Shown here: positions 1-13,992 of the stretch, one piece after another
How positions within the stretch are numbered: the first letter of the stretch is position 1
How the letters are laid out: every line of letters starts with the position of its first letter
Assembly (NCBI RefSeq): GCF_027942865.1
Contig: NC_134516.1
Span: 22,911,822 to 22,975,821, forward strand
Source of the DNA: Odontesthes bonariensis
Lineage: Eukaryota; Chordata; Actinopteri; Atheriniformes; Atherinopsidae
DNA: 64,000 bases
Direction: 5' to 3'
Translations under genes and position numbers: made by a program
Notes under the pieces: generated by a model
The model's database searches: none
What the model was told of the DNA's origin: nothing
The model's input: only the letters and a program-made list of their open reading frames with translations

Positions 1-1336
1 CACAGACATATCAGACATCTTTAGCATAGAGTTTAAAGGGGAGTTTTTGTTGTCATGATCTTCTTTTTTACAGCCACAGCCCCTTGATCATAAGCTGGTG
101 GTGTCGATGGTCGGTGCGTGTGTCGCAGGCATGCCTTTGTTTTCAGCCTTGGAGCAGCTGTTCGCCGGCTCCTGCGCTGTTGTGACTGAAGCGACTGTGT
201 TCCCTGCAGCTGCAAGGCTCCATGTGTCACTGCCACACCTGTTCAATAGAATTGTGTTGACTGAGTGATATCACACGTTCACTCTGTGTAATTTCTAACA
301 AAGGCGTGGAGGGTGTTGGTGGGTTGACCTGTAATGAGAGCAGGGATTATGTGTGTGTCTGTACTTTTTTACAAACATGGAAGGATGACAGGCATCTCGT
401 TCTCATTCTGACACTCTCCAATTGTTATAAAGAGTCTGTTTGCTGTGAAAACACACACACTCGCAGGCGCACGCTTTTTTTTCTTTGCCCAGAGAGGGGG
501 CCACATGCTGTGGCCCAACAACCGTTGGTGTGTAGAAAAAAAACGAAAGGAACAGCTGACACCAGCGGGAACAGCTTCTCAGTAGTTCGCCACAACATCA
601 GCTGCTTACCTCTCACACACAGAAACCCCAAAAGTACACACACACACACCCCTAAGCCAAATCATAGCAGTGATATTTCCTGGCCAGCTCATCCCTTCGT
701 TATTTTCTACCTTCAGACCAGGATTCAGCTTCTAGATCATTTTACATTTTAAAAAATGGGCTCGTGATGAGTCGGCACTCTTGTGAGTGAGTTAATGATT
801 TGCTGAAACGTTCAAAGCTGGTCAGCGTTGTTGAAATCTGCAGACCTGTGAGTCACGGTCAATGCACACGTAAGAGTTTTGACAAGGTTCTTACTCTGAC
901 TCATGTTTATAATTGTTGGCCTTGGGTGGCAGCATGCTTATTAAGCTCTGTGTGCGTGTGCTGATGTGAAAGCGTCAAAGTAAAAGGAAGGCGGCCTCTG
1001 CAGCCGAATTGTTTTAAGCTAGCAGTAGCGAGAGAGAGTTTATAATGAAGACTGAATTGCGCTTGATTGCTTTCAGAGCTTTGCGATAAGTGTCTGTCTG
1101 GCTGTTCATGTCATTTAGTCTGTGCTTAGTTAAGACCCCCGCTCAAGCACCCTTCACAGTTAATCCTCCGCATTCTTATGACAGTGAAATCACTCTGCTC
1201 TCCTCCAGCTGCCGAGTCTCTCAGTTCTTCTGCATTGCTGAGAGAACAAACACAGGCGATCTATAATGTTTGACTAATGGCCTTCATGAGGTTATGCTGC
1301 CGGAGACCTAAAGATTTTGTTTTTCCTCTTTTTCAG

Positions 1337-1420
1337 GGGATAAAAGCCCAGCCGCAGAGTGGAGTGGTGGTTTCGTCTGACCTTTAACCTTAATAGGAAG
1401 GAGGGAAAGCCACTTCAGAG
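1337..1420 (+). other. raph1: candidate 5' UTR exon of raph1
   Basis: A long pyrimidine tract ending in CAG (to 1336) is followed 84 bp later by a consensus donor, CAGAG|GTAAGT, at 1421. The segment contains no ATG. Splicing to the next good acceptor on this strand, at 13992, would place the raph1 start codon directly after the junction in a favourable context (GAG-ATG-G). This is inferred from splice signals only, and no transcript evidence is available here. Confidence 0.45.
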
Positions 1421-2512
1421 GTAAGTGTTCCTGGAAACTGAAGTGAGTAAGTGGTGGCATTGCTGCTTTTTGTGGGTAATGAACTCTTAAGTTGGGGAAA
1501 AAGGTAAAAACAGTATTGACGCTGCTGCTGCCAGTAAGCTTTGCGAAACTCCCGCCTCCTTGCGCAAATGTCACAGAGATTCCAAGGAAGTTATATTTAA
1601 GGTGGTCTCAAATACCATGTTTATTGCTGTGCCACTAGCATGCGAGTCTGAGGCACGACGGTCATGTGCTCAAGCCGCCATCATCTGTCATGTCACTGCT
1701 TTACGTTTTTAACTAAGTGACGTCCCCCAGCTGACAGCGTTGATCTGTGATGTTTGGTGTAAAAAAACTCCACTGTGGAAACTTCTCCCCCAAAAAGCCT
1801 TGATTGGGAAGACCTTGTAAATCAAAGCCAAATGAAAGAGAAGTCGAGCCTCTGAGGGTTCTTGTCAGTCTTCCTCGCCGAAGGAGATAATTCCCGACTT
1901 AAGTGGAACCATGTGAGGCCGAATCATGGCTGTGGTTTGAATGAAGAGATTTTCCTCACAGTGGGCTTTTATTCACTCACTATCACAGATCTGCATTTTT
2001 ATTTTTTTTGCAGTCCATAGCTTGAAATCTTTGTTAACTGTTGTCTTTCTGCTCTTTAAGTTCTTTTCAGCACAACCATGAAAATCAGAGTTGCACAGAA
2101 GACACGCAAAGAAAAGAATTTTTAGATATCTGACTTGACCGTGTTGTGCAGGTTTTAAAGAAAGTCAACAGATGACGCCTATTTTTTATTTTTTATGTCA
2201 TGAAACAGGACAACGTCGAACCCACGAACAACATGCCAGTCACCCTCCTGTTTTCCATAGTTTTGTTTTATTTACGGAAATTGGTTTGGAAAAGTAGCCA
2301 ATTCAAATATTCTGGTTGGTTTTTGTCCAGTCGGACGGTGATAATGGATTATTTCCATCTCAGGAAAACAAACTTGTGATGTGTTTAAAGGGGGTTTTCC
2401 ACCTTGGACTGAAAGGAGGAAGCCTTCTCCTCTGGACTTAAAATGTGAAAAAGTAGGGATGCTTATGGGTGTCGATGGGATTTAACAGCTTGTAGCTCTG
2501 TGTCGACGGGTG

Positions 2513-2514
<2 letters not shown>

Positions 2515-2549
<35 letters not shown>
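2515..2549. repeat. (TG)n microsatellite
   Basis: An uninterrupted TG dinucleotide run of about 17 units, probably length-polymorphic. It is intronic or upstream relative to raph1. Confidence 0.9.
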
Positions 2550-2550
<1 letters not shown>

Positions 2551-3506
2551 AGTGTCATGTGTTGTCCTGTGCAGACACCAGCTAGCGCAGACGCTCAGCT
2601 GTCAGTATCATTCAACATATCCATCAGTGCAGGCAAGCCCACAGTGAATATGGAGTTGAGCTGTGACGTGGTTGTCATGGCAGCAGTTTCATTCGCGCAC
2701 TGAGCTCTCTGAAAACACTACCCTTGACATCGTCTCTCCTGCCTAAGTTGCCACCATGAATGTGTGTGCGCTGCTGGCACGGTGAGAAGGCTGGAGGTGG
2801 TGTGGCAGGAAACGGACTGGCACATTTTCTGGGTCTGCCTACTGAGACGACAAAAAAAAAAAACACACACACACACACCAGCTGCAGGGGATATGGACAG
2901 AAGGAGAGAGTAAGGGGGGAGACTGGAGATATAGTAAGCTAACGGAGGAAGATATTCCCAGCTGGTAAAGGTGGATGAGTATTTTTCTTTGCCTTTGCGT
3001 ACACCACATTGCTCGTATCTGGCCTCAGTCTTGTTCTCATCCATCCGTACGAGTGTTTTGGCCTGTTGTTGCTTGGGCGCCGTGTTACGCCTCCTCTGTT
3101 TTTGTTTTCCCTCAGAGGGGGCAGATGTAGACCTGCTGTTTGGCTTGGCCAAGTAACAAAAGGTTGGTGATTTTATTCCTCTAAAGTCTGTGGATTGCTT
3201 GATTTTCACTCCAGTGAAGAATTTAAACTTTAAGACATAAAATGTGATTGTTTGAACTGGACTCCTTCAGATGTAGTTCACACACCACCACCACTACCAT
3301 TTAACACGCCAGCATGGCAATTGTTGATTTCATCAAACACAGACTTAATTCAAGACAGTTAGTATATCTGTCTGATCTATCCATCATTCTTTGTGCTGCT
3401 TATTCACTTTAAGTAATGAATTGCATCTGCTGCAAAGTACTGGGAGAATTCTAATGGAAAGATAAATCATTGTAGGACATATTTTCTCTAATGGTTTTCC
3501 ATCACA

Positions 3507-4040
3507 CAGTACTGTGCAAAAGTCATTATATATTACCAGGGAAACCGAAAATGGCTGCAGCAATTAATTTGAATACTATTCAAATACTATTCTATTGGAA
3601 AACTGTGTCGTCTTTTTTCCAGTGGAACAGCTAAAGAAATGGGAACAGCGTATGTGTCTATGTGACAGAAGGTAACACAGTGACTGAAGATACAATTTTG
3701 AAATTGGTTCTTTGCTAAGTTGTCAGTTGTACACACAATAACGGTTCGTCCATTGAGTTAAATGCCTTTGATATGCTTGAATGATTCATAATTCAGTGTC
3801 AAGTGGCTTAAAAACCAAAAACCACTTTCCTGTGAAAATGATCAGGTGCAGGAAGTGGACTGAAAATGATCAGGTGCAGGAAGTGGACTGAAAATGAGCG
3901 TAAAAGCAGCCAATCTCCAAAGTAAAACCCTGAAAGATCTTCAGAAAGTCTGGAGAACTATTAATGAAGACCACTTTAAGATTTAACATGGAACTCATGT
4001 AAGCAAAATATAAAGAAAAGATTAGTTTTGCACAGTACTG
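3507..4040. mobile_element. degenerate Tc1/mariner-like remnant with inverted ends
   Basis: The ends carry CAGTACTGTGCAAAA (3507-3521) and its reverse complement TTTTGCACAGTACTG (4026-4040), a perfect 15-bp terminal inverted repeat. The right flank is TA, as expected for a Tc1/mariner target. The left flank is CA, so the duplication is no longer intact. Near 3929-3985 a short + strand frame reads LKDLQKVWRTINEDH, which resembles fragments seen in fish Tc1-like elements. The 534-bp unit is too short and broken to be autonomous. The superfamily assignment is by end structure and recall of related repeats. Confidence 0.6.
3834..3889. repeat. 28-bp tandem duplication
   Basis: Two identical 28-bp copies (3834-3861 and 3862-3889) are followed by the first bases of a third. 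They lie inside the Tc1-like remnant and look like a local duplication after or during its decay. Confidence 0.85.
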
Positions 4041-7000
4041 TAGTTTCAAACTCCATCTGCTATTATTGTCTATTAATCTTCTATTTTTGTGAAATTAAAG
4101 TATAAAGTGTGACTATGCGGAGCCTGCAGAAACCCCTGTGTGAAGTGCCATTGATACTGATGAACACATGACTGCAGCCCATTTTTTTATGCTACAGCAG
4201 GCTCCCATTTATATCTAACCTGACACTTTCTATGGGTTTGTATGCAACAGACTTCAATTCCCCCCAAAAAGATGCACTTATTTTTAGCTCTTATTTTTGT
4301 CATTTTGAGCAGATCAGTGAGTAATCTATTTAAAGCAGTGTCTGTTTTTAATGTCTAGTTTGCTCCTCTTAGCAGTCAGCCTCTGTTGTCTGCTGCTGCA
4401 GTGCTGCATCATCTTTAAAAGTTTGTGAGGGTGTGTCCGAGCCCACTGCAGCAGACCACCTGAGCCCCTTTATGTGTGTGTGGATTGAACCAGATATCTT
4501 TAGGGAATGGACAAGACTATTGATTTCACATTTGGACTGGAGCCCTGTAGGAAAGCAGGGGAGCTGACACATCCGCAGTGTGTTTGTGTGCAAGGGAGAC
4601 AGCAAGTGAAGGGAGGATGAAGGTCTAAAAGAGGGAGAGCGATGCACACAAATGAGAGAGGAACAGAGTTGCCTCCATGCGTCCTTACCTCTTCTCATAT
4701 TTCCACATTTGTGAGATTATGCAAATGGCACGAAGCACGAGTTAAATGCTCTGTCTGTGGTTGTAGGAACAAACCGATGTGAAAATATCACCTCACTATC
4801 TGAGTCATTTCTGAGAGTCTGAGCCAACCTCACAATGAAGCCTTGTGATAACCGCATGTCTGTCTGCACAAAGATCTGCGTGCATATATGAGTGTTGCCA
4901 TGGCAATGGCAGCTGAAGTTTGGCTCGCTCTGATGCTGGCGAGCTATTGAGTCCTTACACCTACCACCCACCAGTGTGACCATGCATTTCCACAATCCCT
5001 CTCCTCTCCGGTCTCGTTTTCTTCCGCTCCTCCTCCCTCTGTGCTCCCTGCTGACTCCCCTTCCATCTGTCGGCTTCCGACATCCTCCTCATCTTTCTCC
5101 TTTTTTCGGTGCCCCTCCTTCCTTATTGGCTTAATAAGCCGGCGTGGCTCGCTGTGTCATGCCATGCTTGAATGAGCCCAAATGTGTTTGTGGATCCATA
5201 TGTGTGCATCTGAGCGTAAGTCTTCTGCATGCAGGCTGTTGCTCGTGCTTGAGTAATGACACTGGAGCTGTTATTTTGGCCATCAGTCCTCCTCCCCTTT
5301 ATTCACGAAGTAATAGCAGGCTGCACTCCTCCATTATTGTGTCCATCCATCATCCCTTTGCTGCTGCCGCTGCTCTGTTAACGAGCTCGTCTCGCTCTCC
5401 ACAACAGTCCGTCCCTTTAATGTGACGTCCCCAATTTTTATTACGTTGGCCTAACGTGCAAAACAACAACAATAAAGCAGAAAACACAATGACATTTCAG
5501 GACCTGCAACCAGCCGTTTTTTAAATCTGGAAATACTTGTCTTTATTATAAATGTTATGAAACATGATGAACATTACAGATAGAATCCTAAACAAGGCTT
5601 GCTACTCTTTTGGAGGGACTATCCCGTCCGACAGAAAAAGTACATGACTTCAAACAGTGTCATGCTTCGGTCTCATGTCATTAGTTTCTGTGATAATGCA
5701 CAAGGAATGCACGAAGTGCCGTTCCAACGATGAGTAGGGATTTCTTGCTGCATAAAGAGAACGTTGTCCATGGATATTGTTTTTCTGCCTTTAACCCATA
5801 TCCACCCTGGATTCCTCATTCATCAGGGGAAAAACACACACACGCACACACACACAGTATGAGCCAGCCACACCGAAAGACGTCTCAACACAGACGACTC
5901 TGAGACCGTTTTGCTCTTTCTAATTCTACCTTGCATGATGTCAGTTTGACATACTGGCATTGGTTTGACCAGGAAAAACGTTAAGGGGAAACATTGATGG
6001 CTGGCAGCGGAAATGAACATCTCTGCTGCAAATACAAGCCTGGAAGTCATTACGTGGTTGCATGTTTGCAAAGAGATTGCATCTGTTTCGTATCTCACAG
6101 GCAGTGAAACTGAGCATTTGGGAGCTTTGTTCTTTGACAGAAGCCTCCATTTTATTGTCTCACCACACGCTTGAATGCAAGATGCACTCTAAAGTGCATA
6201 TGTGCTTTACGATGCTTCAGCATGATGCAGGATGTCATCATGGTATCTTGACATTTGGCATTTCAGTTTGTGCTTTATGGCTTGAGTTTATAGACTATGC
6301 AGACTAAGATGACAACCAGACACATGAGTGCATAAGACCTGAGTCACAGCCTGCCAGGCTGGAAGTACAGCTGCCACCAGACGGCGTGATGAGGTAGAAT
6401 GTAACTATATGAGGCAAACCTTGAGAACGAGACCTTATAAGAAAGTTTTTTTTGAATGCCACGTTAAGGTGTCGGTGAAAGACATGCAAATTTTCCTGTT
6501 TAAGGAAAAATAAAGGATTATTCTCTTCTATTCTAAAACCAGAAGGATAGTCATTATATTGTTATGTTGAATATAGAAACATTTATTAGTTATGTAGATT
6601 AAAGGAAATTATAATGAAAATCATAACTGTGGTGCTATTTCAAACAGTGAAGGGAATAAGGGCTAAAACAAAAACCCAAATGAAAATTCTGCGGTTTTAC
6701 TGAGCCTGGCCACAGGTGACTTCAGATGCTTGCACACCTGACTCGTTTCATCCGACTCTTCTGGCTTTTCAGCTTGATCTGACCCAAAAATCCCAGTGTG
6801 AAATCTCCCCTGGACCATAGTCTGGATCAAACAGACCTTGGTCTTGTTTTTTTTTTTACTTGTTATAGGAAGCTAAAGCAGGCTGTTGTGTGAGCTGAAA
6901 GGAAAATGAGCCACGGTAGCACATTGGGAAATTAAACCAACTTTTAGTGGTGTGGTCAGATGATGTCGATGCCAACTACAAAAAACTAGGAAATTGCTCT

Positions 7001-10000
7001 CACTCTTGATACGATGAAAAGAATCTGACAGGAGAGGAGAGCAAGTGAGTTTTGAGCTTGAAGTTTTTGCTTGCTGTTGTAATGCCATAATCTCATAGTG
7101 GCAGCTTAATTAATCTATTAATCAATTTCCCTCTATTGTTTCCTCTATTCTGTCTGCATCCAACTTCCAAATGAAAAGACAACATGTGTATGTCAGACAC
7201 CTGCAAGCCTATAAACCCATCAATGTCGAGTAAAAGGAGATGCAGCTCCCATAGATGAACAAAACATGCAAAAACCTATTCAGATCAAATGCAGTATTTG
7301 TTACAAAAATGTAAGCCATGGCTCAGTCTTCAAGTGTGAAAATTTTTAAGCTGGTTAAAACTCATAGTTTACACATGTTGTAGCATATCGGCTCACAGCC
7401 ACAAGTAGAAATTAAAGAAATATTGCAATTTCCTAACCAAATAGCCCCTTTAACACAGTGGAGCACAATACATTTGTGGCCAGTGTTAGAGGTTATATCA
7501 GAGGAGAGCAGATGCTTTCTCTCCGTAACTTAAATATGCCTGAACAGGCTGATAAAGGCTTGAACATCAACTGTAACTGCACATGGCATGGCAGACCCTT
7601 TGAAATTAAGATATTCCTCTGCCCCTGAATAATTCGTCAGGTTTCCATGAGAGCTTTTTGGTGCTCATTTTGAACTGACCTTTTGAGAAAAAGTTGTTGG
7701 AATTGGCAAAAAATCAAGTTTGGATTCTCACTTGAGGCATTTTTTATTTTATTTTTCATAGCAGAGTGGTGGTGCCTAATGTGAACCAGTTGTGATGAAC
7801 TGAATGAGCTTCTGCCTCCAAGACAACAAACATGGCCAAGCTCAAGTGCATGAAAGAATAATCACAACCTACCCGGTTGAAATGACTCTTGGAGACCTCT
7901 CTATATTTCCTTTCGTATTCAGTCGAATCCACTGATTTTGTTTTATTTATCTATCATTTTTTCTTCTCTCTCCAAGTTTTGTGTACAGTTTGCTTCTACT
8001 TTTTGCTTTTTAAAATCCCTGCACAGCACAACTTACACCGCCGTGGGCTGCCAACACAACACAGCCACATTTATTCACTCCCAAGTCAGTTAATGGAAAA
8101 CATCTTGAAGCACATTTTCAATGGAACAACATTTCAAAAGTTTCCATCAAATTGGCTTCACCACTGGATGGGAACCAAGCTATTGTCAGTCAGATAGAAG
8201 TTTGGGCAACTGCTGTATTTGCAGAATTCACCAGATGCTAGATAGAGTTAGCCATTAGCTTAGTTAGCAGCCTGTTCAGCACGTTCCTCTGTGAACTTGG
8301 ACTTTGGTCCAGATGTTTGCCATCAACATTATTTTTAAGCTGTTATTTTAAGGGTAAATAGTTACATATTAAAGGAACAATTAGGCTTAAACTACTGTGA
8401 ACTACTGGAAGCTTGTTAGCGGGGATTAGCATGTGGACATTTGGGTTTTTATATTTGCCCGTGTTTACACACTACACAACAGTGCTGAAAATGCCTTTTT
8501 GAAAGAGGTTATGTAGCCTGGGTTTCCTTCCATATGTTTAGACTTATATTAAAAGTGGCATAATCACACCGTTTAGCCTCAAAATCATGTAGATGTGGCT
8601 TCCCTTTTGAAATATGTACTCAAAGATTTTAATCAAAAGCATTTAAAGTATTGTGGAACACGTTGCAGCTTATATGGTTGATTACAAATCCCAGGCCTGG
8701 CGGATTTAGAGCTATTCCTAGCTGTGCTAAATGTTTTACATCTCTGAGCTTTATCTGCATCTGCTGTCAGAGACTCTAGAAAGCATGGACGTTTGTGCCC
8801 CTCTAAACTCTAAAGAATTCCCAAGCTCTGTTGACAACCAAGCGTTGTTCATGCTTCTCAAGAGTTCACTGAGTTTCTGTAACTCGTGCTCTGTTCCCTA
8901 CCCTCATTACCACTCTTTACTGCTTCCTCTAAGTTCGGCCATACTTTGGTAGGATGATACGATGTGCGGAATATTTGTAGATCAGGGGAATCAGATAATT
9001 GCATAATAATATTTTTGCCAGGATACTTTCAGAGAAGAGAAAATGGCTGTGAGAATAAGGTGGTTTTGGAAGTTTATGTCAGTGATTCACTGTTTCCCAA
9101 GATGGAGAGAATGATGAGTGCCAAAGGACCGGTGCCCGGTTTTATTAGCTACAGTCCTCTTTGCGCGCACGCACACCCACACACTAAATGTGGCTAGGTG
9201 GAGTATTTGATCCAGAAATAGTCTATTTAGAAGTACTTGATGGAAACATCAACTCAGTCAGGAGTAAGTGGCCACAATAATGTTTGCATAGCTATGGCCA
9301 TATTCCACATCCCAGCCCCCTTATTTCCGGTGTGACTGAACTATGAAAAGGATTTATATGTAACTCAGACGCTACGAGCTGTTCATTATTTGAATGTCAA
9401 CTGGAAACAGTCTGGGAGGGGCTTTGGCATTAGGATCATTTTCAGATGAGATTAATCAGTGTAGCATTTCACTTTATTTCATAGAATCTGAGTGAATGCA
9501 TTAGATGTAGAAAAGAAAAACCTCCAGAAAGAGCTCTCTTCACTGAATGGGCATAATGTACCCTCATGTTGTTTGGAACACATCCAGTAGGCTAACCTCT
9601 TCCTGTCATAGAGAGTGAGACTTGAGCAAGTTATAGTACTTGTGAACTACTCTAAACCTAAGTACCACTCATCCTTCATCATTTCATAAGCTAAATGAAA
9701 ACTTGTTTGTTGATCCCAGATGTAGTTTAATATGAACCAAATGAACAGCAGTACTCTGTTCCCATCACACAAACTGAGTTAAGAAGGAGCCAGCCAAGGA
9801 AACCTAATCTGACCTATGATGTAATTTCACGCTCTCTGTCTCATTCTGTTACACCCAGATTACTTGTGTGTCTTTGTCTTTCTTCCTCTCTTTCTTTTGC
9901 ACATTTTTGTCTGAGGGTCAAAGGGAGCAGTGAGGTCCCATGCCCTCAGATGTGCTCTGCCACATGTTTCCTCTGGTTGCTCTGGTTCTGGCCATAAAAT

Positions 10001-13000
10001 TAAAAAAACACACCAGTCGTTTGCCTTTGATCCTCAGCATCTAGAAGAGATCCGAGGCAGAGGATGTATTCTCCCAAAAGGACTCTTATTGTAACTGTGA
10101 ATAATTTAACCTAGAGTATCTGTGTCATGAACCTGCAGGCCTGTCAGCAGCTTGGCGTGACTACGTTTGTGTCACATTTGGTGTGACAATAACCATCAAG
10201 CAGCATCTGTCACTCCAAGGCATGTGACATGAAATGTGATAATAAGTCAGTAGGTTCACAGAGGTGATGGTTGTATTTTCTACTCATTAACCTACTTCCT
10301 GCTGCGACTGTAATCAGATTAGGCTTGATACAAATGTGAACACCTGACCAAAAACCTGCCACTGTAAAAACTAACCATACATTTTTTTTGAGATGGGATA
10401 TTTCTTTACAGTTCCTGTTTTGGTAAAACGGCTCAACACAAAGTCTTCCTCCTGCTCTCTTTTCCAATTCTCATGACACTCTTTGAACTGAATGGCTAAA
10501 GATAGACATGTCTTCCTCCTCCCTCCTCCTCACTACCAGATACTTGCAATGCTTCCTCTAAGATTTATAACGATTTGTTTTCCCGGCATCTCATAAACGG
10601 TAACAAAGAACACGCCTACTTAATTATAGACAAATATGGCAAACTCTTGAAAGGGGAGTCGGCAATCTTCGCTAAATGGCGAGTTTCCTTATGTTTTCAG
10701 GAAAACATGTTTTGAAGACATTCAAGACTTTTAATCTACTCATACTCGAGCTTTATGTAAAAAGCCATGTTTCAACAGAGCAGTTATATTCAAACCGTCA
10801 AAGCAAAGCTAATTCAAAACTGAAAGTATTTTCTACATCCATGTTGAGCTTTGAAAATGTCTTTGCTCATGATCTCGCACACATCTGCTCAGCGTCACGG
10901 TTCAGCTTCCACGTCATGTTCCTGGTCATTGAAAGAGGGAAAAATTCCTGAATGATCGCCCTACATCTGCCACTTCATATCCTCTTTTACACAGATAACA
11001 GGTTGTCTCCTCAGCACATTGCAGGTCGGCACCCGGTTGGACAGCCGGTTGGACAGCATTGTCAGCTTGCTGCGCTCCGCTTCAGTCCAACACTCCCTTC
11101 ACTCTGATTCATTTCTATTGGGGCGGGCATTCCATTCCATCACTAGAAGTATCCACGTTGATTTTATGTTTTCATTATTCCATGTTCACAAAGATGGATC
11201 CTTCATTTTTTTATTTTATTCATTTCTAAAAGAGATGGAGAGGATGCTACATCTTCTTTTCCTTTCATTCCTCATCTCTCCCAATGCTGCAGCATCAGCA
11301 ATGGCTGCAATTTTTTTCTTTTAACTAAAAAAAAAAAAAAAAGAAATCTATGGTGAGACACTCCGCTGGGAAAAGGCCTTCAACCTTTAGTCTTTCAGCC
11401 TAGACCCCTGACCCGCCCAGCGGTCACAGGAGACGCATGAATGCTGGTCATGCTCAGACAAGATGGGGGGACCGTGCAGTATCATGAGGAAGAAAAAGGC
11501 CATGGCTGACGTTTGGTTTGTGATAATGCTTCTACGTGTGTGCGCGCGCTCAAACACACACAGCTTCCTTCTATCTTCGTGTCTCAACAAGGTCATGCTC
11601 CACGAGCTTAAAAGCAGGGCCTCAGGTGGTAATTCACTTAAACCTGCTGCGAGGTCTCCCATTGAGGCTCTGATTCCATTAGAATGACAGCAGAGGAGCT
11701 ATTTTCAAGAGGTTTTTTTTTATGGTAGCACGTCATTTTTTCTTCTCTTTTTTTCTTTCTTCTCCATTTTCATTTTTATTACTTTTGCGTCTCTGTTGAC
11801 TTTTACCGACATCATACTGCCTGTATGTTTGTGCACTTTACAGTAAATAAGTGTGAGAAGGGCCCAAAGCTGATTGCAGTTTAAAAACAGCAATTTGAAG
11901 TGTACCACAGCTCGTCTATTTACATATGGAGGCACCTCAGAGAATACTGGCAAACATAATGGTGGATGATTTGATTGTGGTCATTTCCCAGCCATCCGTG
12001 ATGTCATGCCTTATGGTGGGGACACTTTGCTGTTTTCATATGCACAACTTGATGTCTTGGACTGATGTGGAGCCAAACGGAGTAACGATAATGGTTTTTG
12101 TAAAGTGGCAAACATCAGTGCCGTAGTGGGTGGTGGTGAGGGCGAAGGAGTCTGGTATCATTGTCAGCCATGAATCCCTTGCGTTCCCATTAAGGGGCAT
12201 GGATAAATGACAGCTGGAGTTTACTGACATGGAGCGGGCCATAAGGGAAACGAGGAATTCTGCTCATCCAGGCTATTTCCTGTTCAGACTCCCACACACA
12301 TTGATGTAATTTTGAACATGCACGCATACACATATTTGGTGTACTTGTTTTTAGGTTCCATACTTAGACTCCATCTTCTTCAACAAGATGACAGGCCAAG
12401 TTCTTCATGTGTTTTAACGAGCGTGCCAAAGCGGGAAGCTATCCATCATCAACGCTGTAATGGAGCTCTGTAACAAGTGTTCCTAAATTTCTGCATGAGG
12501 GTTTGTGTCTGTCTTCATCTGAAGGATTTTCTCTGGCCTCGCATCTGCCGGGTTCGTTACCAGCTTCTATGGCTTTTCTAATAACACGGCACGACTCTCA
12601 AATTGCTTCTAAAGTATTCAGTGTAACCATGAAGGCTTAGACATACATAAACTCTCAAACATGGCCAGATTGAGTCACACATTTTACTGGATCAAAAGAA
12701 CAGGGGTCGTCAGAGGGGTTAATCCTGGTTCGGTACAGTCCCGACCAGTGACTGACACCACATAGCGTGGATAACGGGAAGGAATGACACCCTCGGAAAA
12801 CATCAATGGGATTACTCTGGATCATTCCATCTGACCGGACTGTAGTGGGAGTATTGGACTGTACCAAGAAAGGGGCTCTCTTTAGGGGAAAAGCGCTGTC
12901 TGATTCATTTAATTTTTTTAAACTAGTTTATTTTTGACATATTTCTTTCTATTTGTAAATCTGAAAGTGTGCAGTAAGCAAGTTTGTGTAGTCGTCACTT

Positions 13001-13992
13001 CCTCTGGCATCTGACCAAACATCACGGGCGCAGCTCCGGCTGTGCTGGATCATGCTTTCCTTCCACAAGTGTTTCACCAGATTAGATAACATTCTTAAGT
13101 ACATGCTGGTATTCTTGTAGAATGATTCATTCCTTCAGGTTTGTCCACAGCAGCTTGTACAAACTGTACAGCTCCTCCAGCTTTCACAGATATCACGATG
13201 GAACAGGGAGAGCACATGTCAAGGCTACACACTGTGACGTATTATTGAGGCATGGAGCCACTTTATCTCTGTTTGTCCAGTCTAATTTGTTATGTCTGGC
13301 AGTGTCCTTGATTACACATTTTCATTCATGTTTTGCTTACAGTTTAGTGTCCTTGAGAGTTTGTTTTTCTGTTTTATTCAGGCTGCTTTGATTTACCATA
13401 TAAATCATATAAATTGATGATATTTCAGAGTTTAGGGGTTGCTTGTAGATTCTCAGATGTTTCCAGCTCGTTCTTTTAAGATAAATTTCTTAGATGTGAG
13501 CTGTATCGTTTCTCTCTCTGTCCACTAGAGGGAGCTCTGCCATCACCTTTGACCAAAATCAGCTGCGGTCTCGCAACCGCCATGCTGTACGGTCCACAAT
13601 ATGTAATATAGTATCACAATACCACATGCTACTGTTCTGTGTGGTCTGATTAATATCTCGTCCATGATTTGGCGCTGACTCAGTGATTCCCGTTAGGGTA
13701 CGGTGGTGTTTCTGCATGCCATGCTCCTCTTCTTCCTCCTTCCTGGGTGTTGGGTGTGTCAGTGATGAGCAGCACATGAGACATTACAGGGCATTTCGTT
13801 GAGCACACGGAACGGGGTTGCCCACCAGGGGTCCGCGAGTGGTTGTCATGGCAACAGGCAGTGAGGTTGGCATGAGCTGAGCTGAGGTTGTTTTTTTTTT
13901 TTTCGTTTGTTTTTCATCCCTGTTTTGTAGCTGTGACGTGTTTACTTGTGTCATTTTGTGACCATGTTTTTTTTGCTTGTGTTTGTGTGTAG

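Larger units (their letters stand above)
1..13992. other. raph1 5' intronic region, no coding exon recognised
   Basis: This stretch precedes the first recognisable coding exon of raph1. No open frame in it resembles a known protein, and the short frames present lack conserved motifs and splice-site support. It is best explained as raph1 5' intron sequence, with the promoter and first exon either upstream of the window or unrecognised here. It holds one good candidate untranslated exon (1337-1420), a TG microsatellite (2515-2549), a Tc1-like remnant (3507-4040), scattered CA/TG tracts and a short A-run near 11327-11342. I see nothing else of note between about 4.1 and 13.9 kb. Confidence 0.6.

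Noticed and set aside
306-752. 148-codon frame near the window start
   Set aside because: It is built over CA-rich low-complexity sequence with no domain, no splice context and no recognisable homologue.
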